The translations under genes were made by a program, and so were the position numbers. Below, one piece after another: positions 1 through 14,625 of a stretch of DNA of 64,000 bases. Source of the DNA: Microbacterium murale (GTDB taxonomy: Bacteria; Actinomycetota; Actinomycetes; Actinomycetales; Microbacteriaceae); NCBI RefSeq assembly GCF_014635185.1, contig NZ_BMCM01000006.1, positions 62,001 to 126,000 on the forward strand. Reading direction: 5' to 3'. Under the pieces are notes generated by a model. That model had not been told where the DNA came from. It saw only the letters and a program-made list of their open reading frames with translations, and searched no databases. Each line of letters starts with the position of its first letter. Positions within the stretch are counted from its first letter, which is position 1.

Positions 1-415
1 CCGCGGGAGTGAACAGTCGCACGTGCAGCAGTGCGAGCTGCAGCACTCCGATCACGAGCAGCAGCATGAAGAAGCGCCCGATGCCACCGGCGTACTCCCC
101 CGGCTCTTCGGGCAGCCAGATCTTGATGGCGCCGACCAACAGCGCGACGATCCAGGTGATCATGCTGGCAAGAGCCAGCCAGTCCGGCCTCTTCGGTGCG
201 AGCCCCGCCTCGAGGATCGCGATCCCGGCGAAGCCCGCGAGCAGCAGAATCGTCAGGAAAGCGCGACCGATGATGCCGTCCTGATCGCCGATCAGCACCC
301 ACACCACGCAGACGAGCGCTGCCGCGATCAGCGCACCGATGGCGATCCAGATCGCCCCTCGGATCAACAGGGAGGCGTTCGCCTTCCCCTTGGTTTCCGT
401 GCTGACCTCTGACAT
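1..415 (-). CDS. Small membrane protein, 3' end beyond the window
   Basis: The reading frame starts at the ATG at 415 and runs off the left edge, so only the first 138 residues are visible. After a polar N-terminus of about 15 residues there are four hydrophobic segments (roughly residues 16-43, 50-70, 78-100 and 108-132), so it is an integral membrane protein. A purine-rich ribosome site (AGAGGGG) lies about 6 nt before the ATG. It follows the crotonase-family gene on the same strand with a gap of 95 nt. I recognise no family. Function is unknown. Confidence 0.7.
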   Translation of the reverse strand, partial: MSEVSTETKGKANASLLIRGAIWIAIGALIAAALVCVVWVLIGDQDGIIGRAFLTILLLAGFAGIAILEAGLAPKRPDWLALASMITWIVALLVGAIKIWLPEEPGEYAGGIGRFFMLLLVIGVLQLALLHVRLFTPA

Positions 416-510
416 GACGTTCCCCTCTTCGGCCGACTGCTCTCATCCTGCCACGCCGTGCGGCGCGCGCGCAGGGATCGCCGCCGACCTGTGGGCAACT
501 CGCGCTGAAC

Positions 511-1308
511 TCAGCGCGCCTTCTTCGCGGATGCTGCGGCGAACGCCGCGACGCGAGCCTTGGCATCCGGAGTGTCGAAGGCTGCGCCGATGGAACGCGC
601 CTCTTCGTCCAACTGCTCGGCGAACGTCCGCTCGGGACGCGAGCGCACCAGCCGCTTCGCCTGCCCGTATGCGCCCGCAGCACCGGCGAGCCAGAAGCGT
701 GCCACCTGCTCAGCGCGTTCGCGCACACGATCGGCCTCGTCCGCAGCATCCGCACCGCTCACGACCTCGGCGACCAGGCCCCATTCCTGCGCTTCCTCCG
801 CGCTCAAGAGGCGATCCTGCAGCACCAGCTGCAGCGCGCGCCGCTGGCCGACGGCGGCGGCGAGCTGCGCAGACACCGAGAGGTCTGGGGTGAGGCCGAT
901 GTTCGCGTAGAGGCTGCCGATCTTGGAGCGTCCGCCGACGACGGCATAGTCGGAGCAGAGCAGGATGCCGAGGCCGCCGCCCGCCGTCGTGCCGTGTGCT
1001 GCGGCGACCACCGGGACGGCCGCTTGCGTGAGCGCGCGGATGCCGGCGTTGATCACCCCGGCGAGGTCGGCGATGTCGGACCCTGCGCCCATCGTGGTCG
1101 CCATGTCGAGCACGTCACCGCCGGCGCAGAAGGCCGGCCCCGCGGCATCCAAGAGGATCGCCTTGACGTCATCCCGCGAGGTCGCCTCGGTCGTGACATC
1201 GCGCCACGCGCGGGCGAGATCGGCGTTGAACGCGTTGAGGCGCGTCGGGCGGTTCAGTGTCAACCGCGCCAATCCACCGTCGACCGAGAACAGGATGGGA
1301 TCGCTCAT
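511..1308 (-). CDS. Enoyl-CoA hydratase/isomerase (crotonase) family protein
   Basis: A 265-residue crotonase-fold protein expected to act on acyl-CoA thioesters in the cytoplasm. The CoA and oxyanion-hole elements are visible: CAGGD at residues 61-65 and GTTAGGGLG at 106-114. The two glutamates that hydrate enoyl-CoA in classical crotonases (Glu144 and Glu164 of the rat enzyme) align with Gly114 and Tyr134. An aspartate in PD at 141-142 sits where PaaG-type isomerases carry their acid/base. It may therefore be an isomerase or a divergent member rather than a hydratase. The ATG at 1308 is preceded by GAAGGAGA with good spacing; a longer upstream extension in this frame is a shadow of the next gene. 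Confidence 0.88.
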   Translation of the reverse strand: MSDPILFSVDGGLARLTLNRPTRLNAFNADLARAWRDVTTEATSRDDVKAILLDAAGPAFCAGGDVLDMATTMGAGSDIADLAGVINAGIRALTQAAVPVVAAAHGTTAGGGLGILLCSDYAVVGGRSKIGSLYANIGLTPDLSVSAQLAAAVGQRRALQLVLQDRLLSAEEAQEWGLVAEVVSGADAADEADRVRERAEQVARFWLAGAAGAYGQAKRLVRSRPERTFAEQLDEEARSIGAAFDTPDAKARVAAFAAASAKKAR

Positions 1309-1357
1309 GGCATCTCCTTCGAAGCGCGAGGTGAGTTCGTCGCGCCCAGCGTATGCG

Positions 1358-1852
1358 TCAGTCCGTCGACTCCAGAACTCGTTTGGCGAAACCCTCCATA
1401 CGACGCCGTGTGCCGTCGAGGCGCATGTCCACCTGGCCGGGGACCCGGATCTCGTTCGGGGCGAGCGGATGCGCGAGCCGCACGTTCTCATGACAGGAGA
1501 GGTCGGCGCAGATGTAGGTGCCGACGCTGTCGCCGCGGCGCCCGGCGTCCCCCACTCGGCGCGCAGAGAACAGGGCGACCTGATTGCCGGGCTGCATCGT
1601 GTGGCAGATGTTGCACATGCCCGTACGCGCACGTCCGGGGTCGGTGGAGCGCAGTACGACGCCGACGAGGCGCCCGTCGATCTCGACGACGACGCATCCC
1701 CGCTTGCTTGACGCCGGATCGCGCCAGGCGAGGAAATCGTGGAAGTCCCAGTCGACGAGCAGGAAGTCGTGCGGCATCTCGATGAGCCGCAACTCCTCCT
1801 CCGTGGCGTTGACGAACGACGCACGGACGTCGGATTCGGTGAGCGCTCGCAT
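1358..1852 (-). CDS. FBP (EF-G-binding, FusB-like) treble-clef zinc-finger protein
   Basis: A 164-residue protein matching the FBP C-terminal zinc-finger family, whose staphylococcal members (FusB/FusC) bind elongation factor G and release it from fusidic-acid-stalled ribosomes. Four cysteines, C80-x2-C83 and C115-x4-C120, have the spacing of the FusB zinc site. It is shorter than FusB (213 residues), mainly at the N-terminus, as is usual for actinobacterial members. The ATG lies 6 nt after a TAGACT box with no ribosome site, suggesting a leaderless transcript. An EF-G-related role is inferred from family; whether it gives fusidic acid tolerance here is unknown. Confidence 0.8.
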   Translation of the reverse strand: MRALTESDVRASFVNATEEELRLIEMPHDFLLVDWDFHDFLAWRDPASSKRGCVVVEIDGRLVGVVLRSTDPGRARTGMCNICHTMQPGNQVALFSARRVGDAGRRGDSVGTYICADLSCHENVRLAHPLAPNEIRVPGQVDMRLDGTRRRMEGFAKRVLESTD

Positions 1853-1858
1853 CGCACC

Positions 1859-1864
1859 AGTCTA
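1859..1864 (-). promoter_or_regulatory. -10 box of a probable leaderless promoter (FBP gene)
   Basis: TAGACT read on the minus strand, exactly 6 nt before the ATG at 1852. No Shine-Dalgarno is present. No convincing -35 is seen. Confidence 0.5.
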
Positions 1865-2039
1865 GGAAAGCGGCAGGCCTTCGAGGCGCGATGGCTTCAG
1901 CCTGTTCGCTATCTCCCGCATGCGTGCGCGTCAACGCCCTGCCGAAAAGGCACGCAAGCGCCGCATGCTGTCATTTCAGACCCGGAAGACCGAACGGATG
2001 CGGCCGCCGAGGTCGCCAATGAGCGAAGGGGAAAAACTC

Positions 2040-2333
2040 ATGAGTGGAATCATCGGCAGCTCGAATGACCAGAGCTGGCCCTCCGAAGTCCCTCCCGGAC
2101 CCGGACCTGCAACTCCCTCCGAAGTGCCGCCCGGGCCGCCGACTCCTCCCGTGGGTCCTGACCCGACCGCGCCCGTCGCCCCGCCGTCACCGGATGAGCC
2201 TGCCGGGCCGCCGACGCCGGATCCGGTCGTGCCGGTTCCCGACGAACCGCTGGCGCCGCACCCCGACGAACCGCTGGCACCGCATCCTGAGGAGCCGCTG
2301 GCGCCTCACCCGGACGAGCCGACGCTGCCGTAG
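2040..2333 (+). CDS. Proline-rich low-complexity small protein
   Basis: A 97-residue protein with a short N-terminus (MSGIIGSSNDQSW) followed by an almost uninterrupted proline-rich tail. The tail contains PSEVPPGP-type repeats, then near-tandem copies of an octamer DEPLAPHP or EEPLAPHP. It is acidic, has no signal peptide and no membrane segment. The ATG at 2040 is preceded by GAAGGGG about 7 nt upstream; an in-frame extension to 1920 has no ribosome site. The gene stands alone, divergent from the FBP gene and convergent with the next. Such tails usually form extended spacers or binding surfaces. The function is not known and the gene could be poorly conserved. Confidence 0.5.
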   Translation: MSGIIGSSNDQSWPSEVPPGPGPATPSEVPPGPPTPPVGPDPTAPVAPPSPDEPAGPPTPDPVVPVPDEPLAPHPDEPLAPHPEEPLAPHPDEPTLP

Positions 2334-2372
2334 TCGGCATCGTCCGGTGGACTACGCCAGAACGCCGGTGGA

Positions 2373-2744
2373 CTACCGCAGATAAGGCAGGAACGGCTTG
2401 GGCGCGGTCACGTTCTCCGGCGCTCCGACGAACGCGGGAGCAACCTGCTCGGGCGTGTACCCGGCGATGCCGCAGCCGACCGGAGTGAGCAGGAACGTCA
2501 GCTCGGGGTGTGCGTCGGCGTAGTCGATGAAGGCGCGCGCCTCGGCCACGAGAATGTCCAGGCCGCTCATCGTATCGATGGCATAGGTCTGGCCGTGATG
2601 GCCGTGACCTTCGCCCCACGCTGCTCCGAACCGCTCGTGCGCGATCCTCGCAGCGCCGCCGCCATGGAGTCCTTCAGCGTTCGAGCCGAACACGAACACC
2701 TCGTCCGACTGAAGCTCGGTGATGATGTCGGGTGTGATCCTCAT
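2373..2744 (-). CDS. Macro-like protein of the A1S_2505 family
   Basis: A 123-residue cytoplasmic protein beginning VFVFGSN-x-GLHGGGAA, a glycine-rich opening typical of a macro-like family often annotated as A1S_2505 family phage-related protein. Further conserved features are GEGxGxxGxTYAI at about residues 44-56 and LLTPVGCGIAGY in the C-terminal half. Macro domains bind ADP-ribose-type ligands, so nucleotide or ADP-ribose binding is an inference. The ATG at 2744 has GAGAGGGA as ribosome site. It lies just downstream of the tRNA-Tyr gene on the same strand, beyond that gene's terminator. No partner toxin gene is adjacent. Confidence 0.65.
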   Translation of the reverse strand: MRITPDIITELQSDEVFVFGSNAEGLHGGGAARIAHERFGAAWGEGHGHHGQTYAIDTMSGLDILVAEARAFIDYADAHPELTFLLTPVGCGIAGYTPEQVAPAFVGAPENVTAPKPFLPYLR

Positions 2745-2820
2745 GCGTTCCCTCTCGATGCTCGAGTTCGGGGATCTGTCGAGAATACCCTCATTGGTCT
2801 GCTTTGCTCGATGAACGACT

Positions 2821-2847
2821 GAAGGCCCCCGCTGCGCGGAGGCCTTC
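2821..2847 (-). terminator. Hairpin downstream of tRNA-Tyr
   Basis: Inverted repeat GAAGGCC / GGCCTTC with a GC-rich loop, 10 nt beyond the 3' end of the tRNA on the minus strand. It fits a tRNA terminator without a strong U run. Confidence 0.6.
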
Positions 2848-2857
2848 GTTCGTTCTG

Positions 2858-2939
2858 TGGCGAGTGAGGGATTCGAACCCCCGAATGCGATGCAGTCTGA
2901 TTTACAGTCAGATCCCTTTGGCCGCTTGGGTAACTCGCC
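2858..2939 (-). tRNA. tRNA-Tyr (anticodon GTA)
   Basis: The minus strand folds as a class II tRNA of 82 nt. The acceptor arm GGCGAGT pairs with ACTCGCC and is followed by discriminator A. The anticodon stem-loop CTGACTGTAAATCAG gives anticodon GTA. A long variable arm follows, then the T arm GGGGGTTCGAATCCC. The CCA end is not encoded. Confidence 0.95.
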
Positions 2940-3026
2940 AAGTGCACACCCGTCCAGCTTGTACAGCCAACCGGGGGCGCGAGAATCAAGCATACCCGCC
3001 GGAAGCGGGTGTAAGAAATCGGCAGG

Positions 3027-3947
3027 TCAGCTGCCGCGGACCCCGCGTTCGCCGTCCTCGAGCGACTCCGGCGTGCGCAGCAGCCCACCCTCCGCGCGGC
3101 ACGTTGCGGCGGCGACATCCATCGCTCGATCGAGCAGCTTCTGCCAGTCCTCTGCGGCCTCCGGACGCGCCCCGATCAGCCCCTCCGCCACGGCGGAGAG
3201 CGTTGCGTCCCCCGCCCCGACCGTGTCGATCACTGGCCCGGGAAGGGTCGCGATCGGAGCGGTGAGGATGCCGGCATCCGCCTCGAGGATCGCACCATCT
3301 TTGCCGGCCGTCGCCAGCACGGCGTCGGCGCCCGACGACCGCAGCCGCGCGCGCAGCGCGTCGAGATCCCCGTCGTACAGCAGCGCCGCGTCGTCCGCTC
3401 CGACCTTCACTATCGCGGCACCTGCGACGAGCCGCTCGAACCCGCGCACGAACTCCTCACGGTCGCTGAGCATGCCGGTGCGCGGATTCGGATCGATCGC
3501 CACCCTGACGCCCTCGAGGGCAGCGGCGACAGCATCCACCTCGGCGGGCACATCGAACGGGAAGCAGCTGATCACGGCGAGATCGGCGTCCGCGAGCGCC
3601 GTGCGCGCCTCGTCGCCGTAACGGATGCTGCGCCGCTGAGCGGCCTCGTTGAAGACGTACGTCGGCTCGCCGCCGGCATCGCGCTGCACGACCGCGCGCG
3701 ACGAGCCGAGCGGAGCGTCACTGGAGATCAGGCCCACGTCGTGGTCGGCAAGGTATTCACGGATGTGGGCGCCCGCCTCGTCATCGCCGACCATCGCGAT
3801 GAGCGTCGTGGGCACGCCGAGCCGGCGGAGTCCGACGGCGACGTTCAGTGCGGCGCCACCGACCAGTTCGCGCACGCCGCCGCTGTCGTGGATCTCATCG
3901 ATCAGTGCATCGCCGATGACGACGGCGGCGGGAGCGTTCTGCTGCAT
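3027..3947 (-). CDS. PfkB-family carbohydrate kinase
   Basis: A ribokinase/PfkB kinase of about 306 residues that phosphorylates a sugar or nucleoside with ATP in the cytoplasm. The N-terminal substrate signature (GGAALNVAVGLRRLG) and the C-terminal signature DTVGAGDATLSAVAEGL, carrying the catalytic aspartate of GAGD, are both present. The substrate cannot be told; fructokinase-like activity is plausible. I chose the ATG at 3947 because a CAGAAT hexamer lies 6 nt upstream, the same layout as other starts here. An in-frame ATG at 3965 would add six residues. No sugar transporter is adjacent. A repeat-rich gap separates it from rpoC. Confidence 0.85.
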   Translation of the reverse strand: MQQNAPAAVVIGDALIDEIHDSGGVRELVGGAALNVAVGLRRLGVPTTLIAMVGDDEAGAHIREYLADHDVGLISSDAPLGSSRAVVQRDAGGEPTYVFNEAAQRRSIRYGDEARTALADADLAVISCFPFDVPAEVDAVAAALEGVRVAIDPNPRTGMLSDREEFVRGFERLVAGAAIVKVGADDAALLYDGDLDALRARLRSSGADAVLATAGKDGAILEADAGILTAPIATLPGPVIDTVGAGDATLSAVAEGLIGARPEAAEDWQKLLDRAMDVAAATCRAEGGLLRTPESLEDGERGVRGS

Positions 3948-3953
3948 CCTGCC

Positions 3954-3959
3954 ATTCTG
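3954..3959 (-). promoter_or_regulatory. Weak -10-like box before the PfkB kinase
   Basis: CAGAAT on the minus strand, 6 nt before the ATG at 3947. It differs from the TAGAAT box of aspS at one base. Confidence 0.3.
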
Positions 3960-4000
3960 GCGCATCGCCCGGGGCCGCGCCGCCGCGCGCCTCGGTGGGC

Positions 4001-4053
4001 AGGTGTCGCTTTGTGCCGCCTCAACGCCCGCCGCACGGCACCAAGCGCCACCT
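4001..4053. repeat. Palindromic repeat, GGTGTCGC family, copy 1
   Basis: Arms AGGTGTCGCTTTGTGCCG (4001-4018) and CGGCACCAAGCGCCACCT (4036-4053) pair with two mismatches over 18 bp. It lies between rpoC and the PfkB gene. Related ends occur at 4085-4137 and 18837-18967. Confidence 0.75.
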
Positions 4054-4084
4054 CCCGCACGGGCGCCCCACGCACCGCTCCACC

Positions 4085-4137
4085 AGGTGTCGCATAGTGC
4101 CGCTCAAACCACCACTACACGGCACCAAGCGCCACCT
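4085..4137. repeat. Palindromic repeat, GGTGTCGC family, copy 2
   Basis: Arms AGGTGTCGCATAGTGCCG (4085-4102) and CGGCACCAAGCGCCACCT (4120-4137). The right arm is identical to that of copy 1, but the loop differs, as expected of a REP-like element rather than a simple duplication. Confidence 0.75.
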
Positions 4138-4176
4138 CCCGAGCATGGGCGGGCCGCCACCGCCGCCCCCACGCAC

Positions 4177-4212
4177 GAAGAAGGTCCCAGGGCGAACCCT
4201 GGGACCTTCTTC
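4177..4212 (-). terminator. rpoC terminator
   Basis: A perfect 16-bp stem (4177-4192 with 4197-4212) closed by a 4-nt loop, 15 nt beyond the rpoC stop codon on the minus strand. The stem core is GGTCCCAGGG. The symmetry could also stop transcription from the other side. Confidence 0.9.
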
Positions 4213-4227
4213 AGTGGACTAGAACAC

Positions 4228-8103
<3,876 letters not shown>

Positions 8104-8144
8104 TAGTTCTCCTGTGTCTCAATAAGAATTCGTTATCGGCCGGA

Positions 8145-11639
<3,495 letters not shown>

Positions 11640-11765
11640 GGGAATAACCTCCGTGAGCCCCGCAGGGCTTCTCGATTCCTTTGTCGTCAGGTGGAGTGCG
11701 CACTCTGTTGCTCAACATCTACCGACCACCATATGAGGGCAGGGAGAACCGAGGCGCAAAGAACA

Positions 11766-11794
11766 ACTATACGTCCGATTTCACGACATGGCAA
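11766..11794 (-). promoter_or_regulatory. rpoBC promoter
   Basis: On the minus strand, -35 TTGCCA (11789-11794) and -10 TATAGT (11766-11771) are separated by 17 nt. This is close to the housekeeping sigma-70 consensus. It leaves a 5' leader of about 120 nt before the rpoB TTG start. Confidence 0.75.
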
Positions 11795-11837
11795 GTAGAG
11801 TCCTTGACCAATCTTGAAACCTGCGGTAAAAGCAGCC

Positions 11838-13673
11838 TCAGGCGATGTTCAGTTCGTTGCCGGGGATCGAGGCCAGCAGGCGACGCGTGTAGGGGTCGCG
11901 CGGATTCGTGAAGATCTCCTCGCTCGTCGCCGCCTCCACGAGAACGCCGTCCTTCATCACGCAGACGTAGTCGCTGATCAGTCGCACGACCGCGAGGTCG
12001 TGCGAGATGAAGAGGTAGCTCAGCCCGTACTCGCGCTGCAGGTCGCCCAGCAGCCGCAGGATCTGATCCTGCACCAGCACGTCGAGCGCCGAGACCGGCT
12101 CATCGCACACGATCAGGTCCGGCGAGAGCGCCAGCGCCCTGGCGATCGCGACGCGCTGACGCTGACCGCCGGACAGTTCGGACGGATACCGGCGCAGCAT
12201 CGACTGCGGCAGCGCGACGTCATCGAGCAACTGCCGCACGCGCTTCCGGCGATCGGCGCTGCTGCCCCGCCGGTAGAACTCCAGCGGCTCGGCGATCAGC
12301 CTCTCGATCGTGAACATCGGATTCAGGCTCGAGTACGGATCCTGGAAGATCGGTTGCACGCGCTGACGGAAATCGCGCGTCTCCGCGCGGCTGAGGGTCG
12401 AGATGTCCTTGCCCTCGAACCTGATCAGTCCGCTGGTCGGCTCGATCACCTTCAGCAGCATCCGCGCGGTGGTGGTCTTGCCCGAGCCGGACTCCCCCAC
12501 GATCGCGACGGTCTCGCCGCGCGGGATCACGAGCGACACATCCTTCACCGCGACGAAGTCCTCGCCACGGCCGCGCACCGGGTAGACCTTCGTGAGGTTC
12601 TCGAACTCGACGATGTTGTCGGTGGCGGATGCTGAGGGCTCGGATGCTGCGCCGTCAGGCGTTGCGGTTTCGTCTCGCTGCGCTCGCTCAACCCGTTTCG
12701 TCACTTCGACTCGCTTCGCTCGCTCAGTACGGCGCTCGCTCCGCTCGCTCAACGACCCGTCACCGGAATCCCCCCGCGAAGGTGTGCCGTCGGCCCGCGA
12801 GGGCTCACCATCCTTTGGAGCGGAGAAGGCCTCGGGGCGCAGGCGCGCGATCGCGACGGAGGGAGCAGCAGCGACGAGGGACTGCGTGTACGGATGCTGG
12901 GGGTCCTCGAGGATCTGCTTCGCAGCGCCCTGTTCGACGACCTTGCCGCGGTGCATCACGATCACGCGCTCAGCGCGTTCGGCGGCGAGACCAAGGTCGT
13001 GCGTGATCAGCAGCACGGCCGTGCCGAGCTCGCGGGTCATCGCGCCGATCTGATCGAGGATCGTCTGCTGCACCGTGACATCCAGCGCGCTGGTCGGCTC
13101 GTCCGCGATCAGCAGCCGAGGCTTGCAGGCGAGACCGATCGCGATCAGCGCACGCTGCCGCATGCCGCCGGAGAACTCGTGCGGATACTGCTTGGCGCGC
13201 TTCGCGGCGTCGGGAAGGCCCGCGGCCTCGAGAGCCTCGACGACCTTCGCCGAGACGTTCTGCCGGTTCGCGAGCCCGTGTGCGAGCAGGGTCTCGGCGA
13301 CCTGCGTCCCGATCTTCGCGACCGGGTTGAGGTTCGACATCGGGTCCTGCGGCACAAGGCCGATGTGGCGTCCGCGGATCGCACGCATCTCGTGCTCGGG
13401 CGCCTTCGAGATCTCACGACCGTCGAGGCGGATGCTGCCTGCGGCGATGCGACCGCCACCGGCGAGGAGCCCGATGATGGCCATCGCCGTCGTGGACTTG
13501 CCCGATCCGGACTCCCCCACGATCGCGACGGTCTCGCCTTCGGAGATCTCGAGGTCGACACCCTCGACGGCGTGCACGACCCCGTCGGTGGTGTTGAAGT
13601 CGACGGCGAGGCCCTCGACCGAAAGCAGCGGAGTGCCCATGTGCGGTTCCTTGGTGATGTCAGTGGTAGCCAT
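11838..13673 (-). CDS. Oligopeptide/dipeptide ABC transporter, fused double ATP-binding protein (DppD-DppF type)
   Basis: A 611-residue protein with two ABC ATPase domains that energises the adjacent permeases. The first domain has Walker A GESGSGKST at 53-61, signature FSGGMRQRA and Walker [13 protein letters not shown]. The second repeats Walker A GESGSGKTT, signature LSGGQRQRV and Walker B LIVCDEPVSALD. Each half ends with the HPYT or DPYT element typical of peptide importers. The linker (about residues 280-350) is unusual: about 30 residues rich in Ser, Glu and Arg are encoded by a palindromic repeat. The ATG at 13673 is used; M12 at 13640 has a better ribosome site (AAGGAA) and may be the true start. 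The gene follows the permease stop by 1 nt. Confidence 0.93.
   Translation of the reverse strand: MATTDITKEPHMGTPLLSVEGLAVDFNTTDGVVHAVEGVDLEISEGETVAIVGESGSGKSTTAMAIIGLLAGGGRIAAGSIRLDGREISKAPEHEMRAIRGRHIGLVPQDPMSNLNPVAKIGTQVAETLLAHGLANRQNVSAKVVEALEAAGLPDAAKRAKQYPHEFSGGMRQRALIAIGLACKPRLLIADEPTSALDVTVQQTILDQIGAMTRELGTAVLLITHDLGLAAERAERVIVMHRGKVVEQGAAKQILEDPQHPYTQSLVAAAPSVAIARLRPEAFSAPKDGEPSRADGTPSRGDSGDGSLSERSERRTERAKRVEVTKRVERAQRDETATPDGAASEPSASATDNIVEFENLTKVYPVRGRGEDFVAVKDVSLVIPRGETVAIVGESGSGKTTTARMLLKVIEPTSGLIRFEGKDISTLSRAETRDFRQRVQPIFQDPYSSLNPMFTIERLIAEPLEFYRRGSSADRRKRVRQLLDDVALPQSMLRRYPSELSGGQRQRVAIARALALSPDLIVCDEPVSALDVLVQDQILRLLGDLQREYGLSYLFISHDLAVVRLISDYVCVMKDGVLVEAATSEEIFTNPRDPYTRRLLASIPGNELNIA
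12667..12754. repeat. GAGCGAGCGGAGCGAG-type repeat inside coding sequence
   Basis: Several copies of CTCGCTCCGCTCGCTCAA-like segments, alternating with GTTTCGTC and CTTCGACTCG, lie in frame within the ABC ATPase linker. They correspond to about residues 307-335. The same words recur between genes at 44435-44466 and 44577-44636. Confidence 0.75.
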
Positions 13674-13674
13674 C

Positions 13675-14625
13675 TCAGCGCGCCCTCGTCCTCGGGTCCA
13701 TCGACTCTCGCAGCGATTCGCCGAACAGTGTGAAGCCGAGCGCGGTGACCGCGATGCAGATGCCGGGGAAGAACGCCAGCCACGGTGCGATCGCGAGCTC
13801 GCTCTGCGCGTATGTCAGCATCCGCCCCCACTCGGCCGTCTCGGGGCGTCCGCCGCCGAGACCGAGGAAGGAGAGCGCTGCCGCATCGATCACAGCGGTG
13901 GCCAGCGTCAGCGTGCCCTGCACGATGACCGGCCCTATCGCGTTGGGCAGCACGTGCGACATCGTGATGCGTCCACGGCCGAGGCCGAGCGTCTGCGCCG
14001 AGAGCACGTAGTCGCTCGAGCGCTGCTGCAGCATCGACGCGCGAAGCAGGCGCGCGAAGATCGGCACCTGCGACGCCCCGATCGCGATCATCACCGCATA
14101 CGGCGTCTGACCGAGGATCGCTGCGATCGAGACCGCGAGCAGCAGGTTCGGCACCGACAGGATGATGTCGACGATGCGCATGATGACCGTGTCGACCCAG
14201 CCGCCGAACGTGCCGGCGACCAGCCCGAGGATCATGCCGCCGACCAGACCCATCGCGGTCGAGATGACGCCGACCATGAGAGAGGCCTGTGCGCCCCAGA
14301 TGAGCTTGGACAGCACGTCTCCGCCGAAGCGGTCGAGTCCGAGCGGGAACTCCGGGAGCTCCCCAGGTCCGGGGATGTGCGTCGGCGTGATGAACTTCGC
14401 GCCGGGCAGCGCAGTCTCTGGGTACGGCGCGAGGATCGGCGCGAGCGCCGCGACGAGCAGGAACAGCAGCACGATCACGGCGCCCGTCCACGCCGTCGGG
14501 CTGTGGCGGAGACGCCGGAAGACGTCTTGCCAGAAGCCGCCGCCGGAATCCTTCAGATCGGTCTGAGCGAGCGAGACCGTGTCGATGATCTCGCCGCCCT
14601 GCGCGGGGGGAAGGGGAATGCTCAT
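13675..14625 (-). CDS. Peptide ABC transporter permease (DppC type)
   Basis: A 316-residue inner-membrane permease of the DppC/OppC family. An N-terminal cytoplasmic stretch of about 35 residues is followed by a first membrane segment, then five more in the BPD_transp_1 domain. The ATPase-coupling EAA-like loop has the form ARLLRASMLQQRSSDYVLSA followed by LGLGRGRI. The ATG overlaps the end of the upstream permease gene by 4 nt, so the two are translationally coupled. With the DppB-type partner it forms the membrane channel for peptides delivered by the lipoprotein encoded at 15701-17374. Confidence 0.93.
   Translation of the reverse strand: MSIPLPPAQGGEIIDTVSLAQTDLKDSGGGFWQDVFRRLRHSPTAWTGAVIVLLFLLVAALAPILAPYPETALPGAKFITPTHIPGPGELPEFPLGLDRFGGDVLSKLIWGAQASLMVGVISTAMGLVGGMILGLVAGTFGGWVDTVIMRIVDIILSVPNLLLAVSIAAILGQTPYAVMIAIGASQVPIFARLLRASMLQQRSSDYVLSAQTLGLGRGRITMSHVLPNAIGPVIVQGTLTLATAVIDAAALSFLGLGGGRPETAEWGRMLTYAQSELAIAPWLAFFPGICIAVTALGFTLFGESLRESMDPRTRAR

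Noticed and set aside
2858..2939. tRNA-Tyr as an integration site of a mobile element
   Set aside because: No integrase, no duplicated tRNA 3' end and no change of composition on either side.
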